This document shows, one piece after another, positions 10,356 to 19,692 of a stretch of DNA of 64,000 bases. Source of the DNA: Alphaproteobacteria bacterium (lineage in GTDB: Bacteria; Pseudomonadota; Alphaproteobacteria; MPNO01; UBA2964); assembly GCA_012103315.1 (NCBI GenBank), contig WLWZ01000013.1:1-64000 (forward strand), written 5' to 3'. Within the stretch, counting starts at the first letter, position 1. The number at the start of each line of letters is the position of its first letter. The notes under the pieces were generated by a model that saw nothing but the letters and a program-made list of their open reading frames with translations, ran no database searches and was not told the origin of the DNA. Position numbers and translations under genes: made by a program.

Positions 10356-11438
10356 CTATTTTTTGCGTTTGCCCTTGCCTTTTCTCTTGGTCGCAGCGCG
10401 GATCGCCGCTTTTACATCAGGGGCAACACCGGCAACCAGATTGGTGACAAACCGTTGCGCACTTGGTCCATCCACAAACTGATGATCAACCTTGAACCGC
10501 GCCTTGCTTTCCTTTTTCACCGCGGCGCTCCCAAACATGTCGGCATATGCCTTGCGTAGAGCCGCGATCACCGCCTTTGGTGTTTTGGGCGGGACGACAA
10601 AGCCAAACTGTACATGATAAGCGCCAAGGACAGCCTTAATGGCCTTGAACTTCGCGGACTTTAACCCAGCCGGGTTGGTTTCGCGAAGAGCCTCTTCCAT
10701 CGTGGGAATTTGAGACAAAGCGGCAACCCGTGTGAACCGTTGTTGCGAGTCCATAATGCCTCTTTGCAACACCGGAATAACGACACCCTCCTGCTTGTAA
10801 CTGGCCTCGCGCGGCAAATATCCTGAAATGCCGAGATCGGTGATGTTGATTTCATCCCGCCGCAGCGCCTGGATAGCCCGAGCCTGCCCGCGGTAGCCAA
10901 AAACGGCCTTGAATTTTACACCCATCAACTCAAGAAAGAGGCGAGTGTTCACAAAGTTAGGATTTATGCCTGATGTACCGTAGACAAGAGGTTCCTTGGA
11001 CTTCAGCAGGTCAGTCGGCTTGCTAACGCCTAGATTGTTCCGAGCCACCAGAATTTGCGTCTGGGGTACAGCGCCCAACCAATTAAATTTGGTCAAATCA
11101 TATTTTACTTTGCCCTTGGCGATCACTTTGTTCGCAGCAATGCCGGCAAAGGTCCCAATCGTCAGCCCATCAGGGGTTGCTCGATTGTAAAGAAAGTTGG
11201 CTGCAACGATGCCTGCTGCACCAGGTCGATTTTCAACGATAACCGTCGGGTTGCCGGGCACAAATTTAGAAAGATACGTCTGGTAATGTCGGGCAAATAT
11301 ATCGGTCGGCCCGCCAGCAGCGAAATTAATCACAATGCGGATTGTTTTGCCCTTAAAGTTCGCGGAATGCGCAACGTTGGATGCTTGGACAAATCCCAAA
11401 GCCATGGCAATACAGATCGCTGATTTAAGCAGTTTCAT
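10356..11438 (-). CDS. TctC/Bug-family tripartite tricarboxylate transporter receptor
   Basis: This 360-residue periplasmic solute-binding protein has a Sec signal peptide of about 26 residues ending near VAHSA. The Bug signature follows: IRIVINFAAGGPTDIFARHY and then VIVENRPGAAGIVAANF. Family members bind carboxylates, aromatic acids or amides and pass them to a TctA/TctB permease. No such permease genes are nearby. The C-terminus is unusually Lys/Arg-rich (ends KGKGKRKK). The ATG has a strong GAGGAG Shine-Dalgarno. It is transcribed towards aroG, downstream of the DMT permease gene. The ligand cannot be predicted. Confidence 0.88.
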   Translation of the reverse strand: MKLLKSAICIAMALGFVQASNVAHSANFKGKTIRIVINFAAGGPTDIFARHYQTYLSKFVPGNPTVIVENRPGAAGIVAANFLYNRATPDGLTIGTFAGIAANKVIAKGKVKYDLTKFNWLGAVPQTQILVARNNLGVSKPTDLLKSKEPLVYGTSGINPNFVNTRLFLELMGVKFKAVFGYRGQARAIQALRRDEINITDLGISGYLPREASYKQEGVVIPVLQRGIMDSQQRFTRVAALSQIPTMEEALRETNPAGLKSAKFKAIKAVLGAYHVQFGFVVPPKTPKAVIAALRKAYADMFGSAAVKKESKARFKVDHQFVDGPSAQRFVTNLVAGVAPDVKAAIRAATKRKGKGKRKK

Positions 11439-11543
11439 TCTCTCTTCTCCTCTAGCATTTTTCTTTTATTTCACTGTCAACGGACCACCAATTCAAGATT
11501 TCTCTTTCACGATAGCAATAAACGTAAACTGCCAAAACTGCTA

Positions 11544-12479
11544 TTAAGTGTCCTTTTGCTTACTCCCCGACGCGAGGAAAACACCGGCAAAGATCAGCGC
11601 TGTGCCAACGCCGTGATACCACAGCAGTTTTTCGCCAATAAACAGGAACGCGGCAGCAGCAGTGATCGGTGCCAGAAAATAATGATAAGCGGCAGCCCGG
11701 CTAGGCCCTAACCGATCAATGCCATAGTTAAACAGCAGAATAGCAATCAGCGACGGAAACACCGCGACATAGGCCATCGACAGAGACGTCTCCAGATTAA
11801 ACGGCATTGGCGTCCCGATAGCGAGTTCGTAGAACAGGAACGGCAAATGCATCAGTCCGCCGAGCCCACAGAGAACTGTCAGAAACACAGTCGGAGATGG
11901 TTTCTCTTTGATGCATTTATACATCACGGTATAGGCCGCAAGGCCGAACGAACTGGCCAGCAAGATCAGATCACCGATATTAAAATCAAGACCTGTCAGC
12001 ACAGCTAAATCAGCCCGGGTCACAATCCCGCCAACCCCGATCAAGGCAAGAATAAGCCCGACCATCTGTCGACCGCCGACTTTCTCTAACCCGACCATCC
12101 AGGCAATCACGATGACCAGCGCAGGGATCAGTGACTGAATAATCGCGCCATTCACCGCGACGGTCCATTCCATCGCCACGAAACTCGCCAACGCACCCGA
12201 GATTGGCATGAGAAACGCCATCAGCACATAAATCCAGAAGTTGCGCCGGATCATTGGCCATTCCGCAATCACGCCACGCCAGGTAAAGCACAACAAAAGC
12301 ACCGCCGCCCCACCCCAACGCCACAGTGACAGCACAGATGGCGGATATTGTTCATAGACTGCCCGGACGATGACGAAGTTGATGCCAATAAAGAAAATCG
12401 CCATAAAGGCAGCGATGTGCGGAGAACGAAGGAGTTGGCCCGTGGCGGGCGACCCACCGACGGGAGATTGATCTGACAT
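11544..12479 (-). CDS. EamA/DMT-family transporter
   Basis: This 311-residue inner-membrane protein has about ten hydrophobic segments in two repeated EamA halves (the second begins near residue 165). Proteins of this drug/metabolite transporter superfamily export or import small metabolites. GAGGGA lies nine bases before the ATG at 12479. It is divergent from the TctC-type gene at 12646 across ~165 bases and lies upstream of another TctC-type gene on the same strand. It resembles the DMT protein at 61560-62498, suggesting paralogues. The substrate is unknown. Confidence 0.88.
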   Translation of the reverse strand: MSDQSPVGGSPATGQLLRSPHIAAFMAIFFIGINFVIVRAVYEQYPPSVLSLWRWGGAAVLLLCFTWRGVIAEWPMIRRNFWIYVLMAFLMPISGALASFVAMEWTVAVNGAIIQSLIPALVIVIAWMVGLEKVGGRQMVGLILALIGVGGIVTRADLAVLTGLDFNIGDLILLASSFGLAAYTVMYKCIKEKPSPTVFLTVLCGLGGLMHLPFLFYELAIGTPMPFNLETSLSMAYVAVFPSLIAILLFNYGIDRLGPSRAAAYHYFLAPITAAAAFLFIGEKLLWYHGVGTALIFAGVFLASGSKQKDT

Positions 12480-12645
12480 GTGCCATTGTCCCTCGCTTGC
12501 GCCGAAACCGAAAGGGTGGATATGCGGACGTTTCCTACTTCTCGAAATACGCCACTTCCCCTAGTCATCCGCCATCTTTGTTGCTAACGTTTTGCCAATC
12601 ACCGCTTAAAAAGTGTGATTTTAATAATTTCAGGGAGACAGGATT

Positions 12646-13695
12646 ATGCGAAAGCATTTAGCGATAGCCGCCAGTCTAGCCGCGGCGGTCAGTTTCGGTG
12701 CCACGAGCGCCGTCGCAGCAGGGAAGAGCCCGGCGGAGTTTTACAAAGATAACGTAGTTACCATCATTCTGGGCGCAGGCCCGGGCGGCGGTTATGATCT
12801 CTACGCCCGGACGGTGATGAAACATCTCGTCAAACATATCCCGGGCAAACCAGCCTATATTCTACAGTTTATGCCCGGCGCCGGTGGCCAGAAAGCAGCT
12901 GGGTATGTTTATAACGTCGCCCCAAAAGACGGGCTGAAGCTGGCGAAACTGTCCAACATGTTGCCGGCTTTCCAGCTACTTCGTGGCAAGGCCAAATATG
13001 ACGTATCAAAGATGAACTATATCGGCCGCGCTGCGTCGATGCAGTATGTCACCATGGTCTGGCACACGACGGGAGTTAAGAACCTCGCGGATGCCCAGAA
13101 AGCCAAAACCCCAATCATCTTTGGCTCAAGCGGTATCAGCCAATCAAACTACATTGTCCCAACGGTTATGAAGAAACTCCTAGGGCTAAACGTAAAAGTC
13201 ATCTCCGGCTATCCGGGGACAGCGGCAATAAACAAGGCACTAGAACAAGGCGAAGTCACCGGCCGTGCTGGGGCTTGGTCAAGCTGGATTTCCCGTGCCG
13301 GACGACTAATCGATGAAAAGAAGATCTTTGCCATCGCCCAGTCGGGGATGGAAAAAGCCGGCAATATTATGGATGGGTATGGCAAACCGACGCCATTGCT
13401 GCTGGATTTGGGCAAGAATGATGATGAACGGGCGATTCTAAAACTGCTCGCTTCTGATGCAGCCGTGGGCCGGAATTTCTCGGTCCCCCCGGGTGTGCCA
13501 CGAGATCGTGTCAAGGCTCTCTGCCGCGCATTCGATGCCACCATGGCAGACCCAGCCTTCCTCGCGGACGCAAAAGCCCGTAAGCTATTGGTTGAACCAA
13601 GGACCTGTGAATGGCTAACCAAAACCGCCGCAGACATTGTCGCTACGCCGAAGCCTCTAGTCAAAAAGGCTAGAGCACTGCTAGGCTGGAAATAA
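12646..13695 (+). CDS. TctC/Bug-like periplasmic solute-binding protein
   Basis: This 349-residue secreted receptor has a signal peptide (about residues 1-24, ending AVAA) and a divergent Bug core: TIILGAGPGGGYDLYARTVM, then ILQFMPGAGGQKAAGYVYN. The FMPGAGG variant in place of ENRPGAGG also appears, as HMPGAGG, in the two proteins at 55462 and 56586, so these form a subfamily distinct from the gene at 10356. GGGAG precedes the ATG. Only 33 bases separate its stop from the start of the small secreted protein at 13729, so the two are probably co-transcribed and may act together. No permease gene is adjacent. Confidence 0.85.
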   Translation: MRKHLAIAASLAAAVSFGATSAVAAGKSPAEFYKDNVVTIILGAGPGGGYDLYARTVMKHLVKHIPGKPAYILQFMPGAGGQKAAGYVYNVAPKDGLKLAKLSNMLPAFQLLRGKAKYDVSKMNYIGRAASMQYVTMVWHTTGVKNLADAQKAKTPIIFGSSGISQSNYIVPTVMKKLLGLNVKVISGYPGTAAINKALEQGEVTGRAGAWSSWISRAGRLIDEKKIFAIAQSGMEKAGNIMDGYGKPTPLLLDLGKNDDERAILKLLASDAAVGRNFSVPPGVPRDRVKALCRAFDATMADPAFLADAKARKLLVEPRTCEWLTKTAADIVATPKPLVKKARALLGWK

Positions 13696-13714
13696 CCGCG
13701 AATTTGAATGCATA

Positions 13715-13719
13715 AGGAG
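13715..13719 (+). promoter_or_regulatory. Ribosome binding site deciding the small secreted protein start
   Basis: AGGAG here is nine bases before the ATG at 13729. An earlier in-frame ATG at 13708 would place this site inside the coding region and would put seven extra residues before the signal peptide. Confidence 0.75.
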
Positions 13720-13728
13720 AGGCATATT

Positions 13729-14292
13729 ATGAAAAACAAACTGATGAAAACCCTCGCCGCACTGGCCGCCATCGTGGTCATTTCGGCATCTGGTCAGCAC
13801 CAAGCTGTCGCCGCCGATATGGAGCTGGTGATTGGCACCGGCAACATTAAAGGCAAGCTGTTTGCCGCTGGCAATGCGATCTCAATCGCTTCCGTGCTTC
13901 AGGGCAAAGGCGTCAAGGTCTACAATTACGGCACCAAAGGTGGCAAAGACAATATCAAGCGACTTTCCAAAAAGAAGCGCGCAATTAACTTTGGTCTCGT
14001 CACGGCCAAGGACCTCGGCAAAGCCAAGAAAAAACAGCTGAAAGCGATCCGTGGTCTAATGGCTGTCGGTAAAGCCAAAGGCAACACGGTTCTGCTGATT
14101 GTCCGCAACAAGGCGCCCAAGAAAGTCAGCAACGAAGCCTATGCCGCCGCAGTGGCTCAGGTGGTTGGCATTCTCAAAAGCAAAAAGGGCATGTCCAGAG
14201 TCAAAGCCGCATGGAAGGGCTATTCACCGTCTTCCGGCGCCGCAGATTTCAAAGCTGCTGGCGTTAAACTGCACAAGGCAGCAATCATGTAA
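13729..14292 (+). CDS. Small secreted protein resembling one lobe of a TAXI receptor
   Basis: This 187-residue protein has a clear signal peptide (about residues 1-29, ending AVAA). The mature part starts LVIGTGNIKG, followed by a GNAI segment, TKGGKDNIKRLSKKK and INFGLVTAKDL. That order resembles domain I of TAXI (TRAP-associated extracytoplasmic immunogenic) binding proteins, which open with IGTG...G, then a GGS-N motif, then an FG-D motif. TAXI proteins are normally ~320 residues with two lobes, and here the chain ends after about one lobe. It is very Lys-rich. It lies in a two-gene unit with the TctC-type protein upstream and is followed by a strong terminator. The similarity is my own pattern reading, so the function is unknown. 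Confidence 0.6.
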   Translation: MKNKLMKTLAALAAIVVISASGQHQAVAADMELVIGTGNIKGKLFAAGNAISIASVLQGKGVKVYNYGTKGGKDNIKRLSKKKRAINFGLVTAKDLGKAKKKQLKAIRGLMAVGKAKGNTVLLIVRNKAPKKVSNEAYAAAVAQVVGILKSKKGMSRVKAAWKGYSPSSGAADFKAAGVKLHKAAIM

Positions 14293-14315
14293 GATTTATC
14301 CAACCGGGTAAAATG

Positions 14316-14349
14316 AAAGAGCCGCCGGAGCGATCCCGCGGCTCTTTTT
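14316..14349. terminator. Bidirectional intrinsic terminator between convergent genes
   Basis: A ten-base perfect stem (AAAGAGCCGC with GCGGCTCTTT) closes a 12-base loop and runs into T residues on the plus strand. The complementary strand also ends in a T-rich run, so it can serve both the small secreted protein gene and the convergent glutathione reductase gene. Confidence 0.9.
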
Positions 14350-14373
14350 ATATTTAGATGGGCGACGCACCAG

Positions 14374-15726
14374 TCAGGATACAGGCTCTCGCATGGTGAC
14401 GAACTCTTCCGCCGCTGTCGGATGTATACCAACTGTGGCATCAAACTGCGCCTTGGTCGCGCCGGCTTTCAGGGCGACACCCATCCCCTGAATAATCTCG
14501 CCAGCATCCGGTCCAACCATATGACACCCGACAACCCGGTCTGATGCCTTATCAACGATCAACTTCATAAGGGTTCGTTCATCGCGACCCGTTAAAGTGT
14601 GCAGCATGGGTTTGAAATCGGATTTATAGACATCAATATCGGCGTATTTCTCACGCGCCTGTTCCTCTGAAAGTCCCACCGTGCCGATATTAGGGTGGCT
14701 GAACACCGCGGTCGGAATATCGGCGTAATCCGTGCTGAGGTTTTGGCCGTTGAACAGATTGCCTGACAACACCATCGCTTCGGCAATTGCCACCGGCGTC
14801 AGCTGGAACCGGTCGATGACATCACCAAGCGCATAGATGTTATCGACAGAGGTTTTAAACTGATCATCAACGACGATCGAGCCGTCCTTTTTCATCTCAA
14901 CGCCGAGCTCTTCAAGGCCAATATTGCGTGTGTTCGGTGCCCGCCCTGTTGCATACATCACGACATCGGCTTCCAGCGTAGAGCCATCTTCAAGGGTGGC
15001 CACGACGCCATCGGCGGTTTTCTCCAACGACGTGATATTGGCGTTAAAGCGCAGATCGATGCCCTGCTTCACCATTTCCTCCGCCAGGTGGCTTCGCAAG
15101 TCCTGATCAAACCCGCGCAGGAACAAATCACCGCGATAAAGCTGGGTTACGTGCGCCCCATAGCCATGCAGAATGCCCGCGAACTCAACGGCGATATAGC
15201 CGCCACCAACCATAATCACCCGCTTTGGCAACTCGTCGAGGAAGAACGCCTCGTTAGAGGTGATCGCATGCTCCTTACCCGGGAAGTCCGGCACTGTGGG
15301 CCAGCCGCCCGTTGCCACCAAAATTTTATCCGCGGTCACTTCCTCACCACCAACCAGCACAGTATGGGCGTCTTTCAACGTCGCGCGGGCCTCATGGATT
15401 GTGACATCACTATTGCCGAGGATTGTTCGGTAGATACCGTTGAGCCGTTCGATCTCGGTATTTTTATTCTCGATCAACCGTTTCCAGTCGAGCGTATGCT
15501 CGCCAACATTCCAGCCATAGCCAGCAGCGTCTTCAAAAGCGTCTGGATAATGTGATCCATACGAAAACAGCTTTTTCGGAACACAGCCGACATTGACACA
15601 AGTGCCACCGAGATAACGTTCTTCGGCAACCGCGACCCGCGCGCCATAGCTCGCCGACATGCGGGCGCATCTTACTCCGCCAGACCCGGCACCGACGACA
15701 TAAAGGTCGTAATCATATTCAGCCAT
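14374..15726 (-). CDS. gor: Glutathione-disulfide reductase
   Basis: This 450-residue flavoprotein disulfide reductase uses NADPH to reduce oxidised glutathione. Visible features are the FAD-binding [11 protein letters not shown] (residues 12-22), the redox-active Cys43 and Cys48 in [13 protein letters not shown], a second nucleotide-binding [12 protein letters not shown], and the C-terminal HPTAAEEF with the catalytic His-Glu pair. The motif after the redox cysteines and the C-terminus fit glutathione reductase better than lipoamide dehydrogenase or mercuric reductase. I prefer the ATG at 15726 over an in-frame GTG at 15732 because a GAGAGAGA stretch lies eight bases before it. It is cytoplasmic and convergent with the gene at 13729. 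Confidence 0.93.
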   Translation of the reverse strand: MAEYDYDLYVVGAGSGGVRCARMSASYGARVAVAEERYLGGTCVNVGCVPKKLFSYGSHYPDAFEDAAGYGWNVGEHTLDWKRLIENKNTEIERLNGIYRTILGNSDVTIHEARATLKDAHTVLVGGEEVTADKILVATGGWPTVPDFPGKEHAITSNEAFFLDELPKRVIMVGGGYIAVEFAGILHGYGAHVTQLYRGDLFLRGFDQDLRSHLAEEMVKQGIDLRFNANITSLEKTADGVVATLEDGSTLEADVVMYATGRAPNTRNIGLEELGVEMKKDGSIVVDDQFKTSVDNIYALGDVIDRFQLTPVAIAEAMVLSGNLFNGQNLSTDYADIPTAVFSHPNIGTVGLSEEQAREKYADIDVYKSDFKPMLHTLTGRDERTLMKLIVDKASDRVVGCHMVGPDAGEIIQGMGVALKAGATKAQFDATVGIHPTAAEEFVTMREPVS

Positions 15727-15847
15727 TTTCACGTCTCTCTCGCTGTCGCAAACACATCAAAATTCTGGCCAAAATTTTAGCGCCACCCTCAGGAAATTTA
15801 AGGGTAATGCCAAATTTTTTAGGTCAGAATTCGGTTAGAATTTATCT

Positions 15848-17323
15848 CTATTTGTCGATGCCGCCCATCAAGGCATATTTGATTTCGACAAAATCATCGA
15901 TCCCGTACTTGGAGCCTTCACGACCAATGCCGGACTCTTTTACGCCACCAAACGGCGCGACCTCGGTTGAGATGATGCCTTCATTGACCCCGACGATCCC
16001 GTACTCGAGAGCTTCCATCACCCGCCAGACCCGTCCGATATCGCGGCTATAGAAATAAGACGCGAGACCAAATTCTGTGTCATTGGCATATTTGATAACT
16101 TCCTCTTCCGTCTTGGACGGGAACAACGGCGCAACCGGTCCAAATGTCTCCTCCCGTGCAACCTTCATATCCTGGGTTACGTTGGTCAGGATGGTCGGTT
16201 GGAAGAAGTTGCCGCCAAGCTCATGACGACCGCCACCAAGCGCCACCTTGGCACCATTCTCCACCGCATCGGCAATGTGTTCTTCGACCTTATCGACCGC
16301 AGCAGGCTCGATCAGCGGCCCCTGCTGGGTTTCGCCTTTGAGGCCGTCACCAACTTTCATCGCCGCTACCGCGGTGGCCAGCTTCTCAGCAAAGGCGTCA
16401 TACACACCTTCCTGCACATAAATCCGATTGGCACAAACGCAGGTCTGGCCGGTGTTGCGGAACTTAGACGCCATCGCCCCCAGCACTGCCGCATCAAGAT
16501 CGGCGTCATCAAAGACGATAAATGGCGCGTTGCCGCCAAGCTCCATCGAGACCTTCTTCACTGTCCGGGCGCATTGCTCCATCAGCACTTTTCCGATTTC
16601 CGTAGAGCCGGTGAAGGTCAGTTTTCGGACGATCGGATTGCTGGTGATTTCGCCACCAATTGCACCAGCGCTGCCAGTCACAACATTGAACACGCCCTTC
16701 GGCATCCCTGCCCGTTCGGCGAGTTCCGCCTGCGCCAGAGCTGAAAATGGTGTCATCGAGGCAGGCTTCAGGACCATTGTGCAGCCTGCCGCCAAAGCGG
16801 GGCCAGATTTTCGAGTAATCATCGCCGCCGGAAAGTTCCACGGCGTGATTGCGGCTACAACACCAATTGGCTCCTTGACCACAACGACACGCTTGTCCGG
16901 GGCAAAGGTCGGAATGGTATCGCCGTAAAGCCGCTTGCCCTCCTCAGCAAACCATTCAATGAACGATGCGGCATAGACCACCTCGCCCATGGATTCCGCC
17001 ATCGGCTTGCCCTGCTCCGCGGTCATCAAGGTCGCGAGGTCTTGCTGATTTTCCAACATTAACTCGTACCATTTGCGCAGAATGGCGGCGCGTTCTTTGG
17101 CTGTTTTGGCGCGCCAGGCCGGCAGCGCCGCATTAGCGGCTTCGATGGCGCGTTGGGTTTCGTCGCTGCCCATTTTTGGCACGGAGCCCAGAACTTCACC
17201 CGTCGCCTTATTGGTGACGTCCATGGTGTCGCCGCTATCGGCATCGACCCAGGCGCCGTCGATATAGCACTGCTCGCGAACAAGGCTGGGATCGCTGATT
17301 GGCATGGTCAAATCACGTGGCAT
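15848..17323 (-). CDS. gabD: NAD(P)+-dependent succinate-semialdehyde dehydrogenase
   Basis: This 491-residue aldehyde dehydrogenase has the PWNFPAAMITRK nucleotide segment, FTGSTEIGK, the catalytic Glu in MELGGNAPFIVF, and the catalytic Cys295 in GQTCVCANR. The CxC pattern (Cys295/Cys297) and the overall sequence are typical of GabD-type succinate-semialdehyde dehydrogenases, which feed 4-aminobutyrate carbon into the TCA cycle. GGGGAG lies seven bases before the ATG at 17323. No GABA aminotransferase gene is nearby, so other semialdehydes (for example glutarate semialdehyde) are possible substrates. It lies downstream of the MFS gene with a ~100-base gap. Confidence 0.88.
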   Translation of the reverse strand: MPRDLTMPISDPSLVREQCYIDGAWVDADSGDTMDVTNKATGEVLGSVPKMGSDETQRAIEAANAALPAWRAKTAKERAAILRKWYELMLENQQDLATLMTAEQGKPMAESMGEVVYAASFIEWFAEEGKRLYGDTIPTFAPDKRVVVVKEPIGVVAAITPWNFPAAMITRKSGPALAAGCTMVLKPASMTPFSALAQAELAERAGMPKGVFNVVTGSAGAIGGEITSNPIVRKLTFTGSTEIGKVLMEQCARTVKKVSMELGGNAPFIVFDDADLDAAVLGAMASKFRNTGQTCVCANRIYVQEGVYDAFAEKLATAVAAMKVGDGLKGETQQGPLIEPAAVDKVEEHIADAVENGAKVALGGGRHELGGNFFQPTILTNVTQDMKVAREETFGPVAPLFPSKTEEEVIKYANDTEFGLASYFYSRDIGRVWRVMEALEYGIVGVNEGIISTEVAPFGGVKESGIGREGSKYGIDDFVEIKYALMGGIDK

Positions 17324-17423
17324 GATGTTCTCCCCTTAATAGGCAAATTCAGGGCCGGACGGTGCCCGGCAGGTGTCGATGGAATTATCTGTAGCGCTAA
17401 TATAGGACGTGAAACCGTCGCTG

Positions 17424-18710
17424 TTAACAGCGCGCCGCTTCTTTCTCGTCGGGATTTTTTTCTGTTTCCAACTGTTCGACGTAAAGTCGGCCCTGACGAT
17501 GGGCCCAAAGCCAGAAAACCAGCGCAATAATCGCCCCACCGGCGATCGTTGGTTGTATGCCAGCAAAGGACGCGACCCACCCAGCCAGAAGCGCGCCGAA
17601 GGCGGGCATTCCCCAGTTCAACAGGATGAAAAAGCTCACCGCCCGCGCCCGCATATCTGCTCCAGCCGCATTCTGAATAAGGGATTGGGCGGCAGTTCCG
17701 GTCACCAACATCAGGAACCCGATCAAAAACAACGGCACGATGGCAAGGAACAAATTGTCGATCTGCGTAAAAATCAAGAGAACTAAAGCCAGGAGCGCGA
17801 AGGAATGTGTACAGAGGCGCGTCAGCCCCTCTGTTCGGCCGCGACGTGCGAGCCACAGGCAACTCAGCATGGCACCGCCACCAATCGTCGACAGAATTGT
17901 GCCCAATGCCTCCTCGGGTAACCCGAAGATGAGATCAGCGTAGCCCGAGGCGAGTTCCATAAACGGACGGATGAAAAGACCGGTCATCCCGAGAACGAAC
18001 ATCAAAAACCGGATTCCGGGATTGCGCCACACATAGGCCGCGCCATCTGCCATGTCACGCAGCAGTTCGAGGGAGACCTTGCCTTCACCCCCGGCACCCT
18101 TAGCCGGCAAAAAGAATACCACGACATAAAGCTGTATGAAGGCCAACGTCGCGATACCAAACACCAGATCCGCACCGATCACGCCTTCTTTGACAAGAAC
18201 CAGTAAGGCACCGCCGATGCCAGGTCCAATCAGGCGACAGCCGTTAAACGTTGCTGAGTTCAGGGCCACTGCTGCGGAAAGCTCGTCCCGTCCAACCAAC
18301 GCGTTTACCAGCGCCAGACGTGGCGGCGTCGACATTGCTTCAGTAATGCCATGGCAAACCGTCAGCCCGAGGCAGAGATAAATCGTCATGGCATCGAAAT
18401 AGAGCAACGCGGCAAATGCAGCACCAACACCGATATAGCAAAGCTGCATCGCTTTGATGACGCGGATATAACCGATCCGGTCCGAAATCGCGCCGGAAAA
18501 TACAGACAGAACAACCATCGGGAAGACATCGGCAAATGCCATGATCCCGAGCCAGGTCGTATCCTCCGTCAGGCGCCAGGTGAGCCACAACACAGCGGTC
18601 CTGTATATCCAGCGGCCAATGGTCGAGATGCCGTTCGACATCCACCACATCCGATAAACCGGATTAGCCAGCGCCGGGCCAATACCACCGAGGAGCGAGG
18701 AAATATTCAT
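17424..18710 (-). CDS. MFS transporter of the MFS_3 (EntS-like) type
   Basis: This 428-residue inner-membrane protein has about 12 hydrophobic segments and the MFS loop signature SGAISDRIGYIRV after the second segment. The opening, with a WW-x-SNGIS-x-IGRWI pattern, is typical of the MFS_3 group that includes enterobactin exporter EntS. The C-terminus ends in a charged, Glu/Lys-rich tail. It starts eight bases after the stop of the upstream dehydrogenase gene, so the two are likely co-transcribed, suggesting export or uptake of a related metabolite. The substrate is unknown. Confidence 0.85.
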   Translation of the reverse strand: MNISSLLGGIGPALANPVYRMWWMSNGISTIGRWIYRTAVLWLTWRLTEDTTWLGIMAFADVFPMVVLSVFSGAISDRIGYIRVIKAMQLCYIGVGAAFAALLYFDAMTIYLCLGLTVCHGITEAMSTPPRLALVNALVGRDELSAAVALNSATFNGCRLIGPGIGGALLVLVKEGVIGADLVFGIATLAFIQLYVVVFFLPAKGAGGEGKVSLELLRDMADGAAYVWRNPGIRFLMFVLGMTGLFIRPFMELASGYADLIFGLPEEALGTILSTIGGGAMLSCLWLARRGRTEGLTRLCTHSFALLALVLLIFTQIDNLFLAIVPLFLIGFLMLVTGTAAQSLIQNAAGADMRARAVSFFILLNWGMPAFGALLAGWVASFAGIQPTIAGGAIIALVFWLWAHRQGRLYVEQLETEKNPDEKEAARC

Positions 18711-18718
18711 GCCTGCGT

Positions 18719-19609
18719 TTAACGGTTTCGGTCGAGCTGCACAACCAGTTGCGCGAGCGTGTCAGCTGAAGTTCGGTCGGGGTCGATTTCGTCGCGTCGC
18801 TGCGCCGCCAAAGGCGATGCGCTCAACAATTCAAACAATTCCGCCGCCCCTTGATGAATATTGGATGTAAGCCCGATGGAAGCGAACGTCTCCGCAACCT
18901 GTTCCATCTCGCCGATGTAGCGTTCGGACAAGGTTGGCAACCGGATGATCGCCTCATCTAACCGCTCCACATTGCCAGCCTGGCTGTTAGGCAGACGTTC
19001 TCGCAAAAAATCCGCAAAACCGTAATGTTCGGCTGCGAGCATCACCGTCGTATAAAGCGCAAACGCCCCTTTGTTATAAGCGCCATTGCAAATCTTGATT
19101 GCCGAGCCCTGACCAATCTCGGCGCCGATATAACGGATTTTAACGCCCTTGCCGTCCAGCTCATCGAGCAACGCTGCATCCGTGCCAGATGTACAAAAAT
19201 TCGGAAAATTATCGCGCCGCGTTGGTGCGCCGCCAATGATGCCAACATCGACAAATTTACCACCGGCTTCTTCTATCAAACCTTGCAGCTGCGTCGCGGT
19301 CGCGGGCGACGTAGCATTACAATCTGCATAGACAGGTGTCGTCTTTGTTCGCGCCATCGCCCCAGCCACCTGCTCGGCTATCAGAACAGCCTTGCCGGGA
19401 TCGAGGATGGACAAAATAAGGTCTGCCTCCGTCACCAACCCATCAAGTGATGCGACGTCACGAATACCGGCATCTGCCGCCTTACGCTTGGTATAATCTG
19501 ACCGCTCGGCGAGACAGGTTATTACATCATATCCTGCCTCTTTGAGCTGAGCACCGACGGCGGCCCCCATATTTCCCGGACTTAAAATGGCGATATTTTT
19601 GATCATCAT
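18719..19609 (-). CDS. 6PGDH-fold NAD(P)-dependent dehydrogenase with DUF1932 C-terminus
   Basis: This ~296-residue protein begins MMIKNIAILSPGNMGAAVGAQL, a Rossmann NAD(P)-binding motif of the 6-phosphogluconate/3-hydroxyisobutyrate dehydrogenase superfamily. Its middle contains VDVGIIGGAPTR, which takes the place of the substrate loop. The second half matches the helical DUF1932 domain by overall pattern. Two adjacent ATG codons (19609 and 19606) follow a GAGGGG element, and either could be the start. The longer frame to 19636 adds an unlikely leader. It probably oxidises or reduces a hydroxy acid. It lies upstream of and close to the MFS gene. Confidence 0.8.
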   Translation of the reverse strand: MMIKNIAILSPGNMGAAVGAQLKEAGYDVITCLAERSDYTKRKAADAGIRDVASLDGLVTEADLILSILDPGKAVLIAEQVAGAMARTKTTPVYADCNATSPATATQLQGLIEEAGGKFVDVGIIGGAPTRRDNFPNFCTSGTDAALLDELDGKGVKIRYIGAEIGQGSAIKICNGAYNKGAFALYTTVMLAAEHYGFADFLRERLPNSQAGNVERLDEAIIRLPTLSERYIGEMEQVAETFASIGLTSNIHQGAAELFELLSASPLAAQRRDEIDPDRTSADTLAQLVVQLDRNR

Positions 19610-19692
19610 GTGACACCCCTCACAGAAAGCAACCACAATATATAGTAGTTTAATCGGGTTGGATGGGATAGAGCGTCAGAAGAGGTCGAGAG

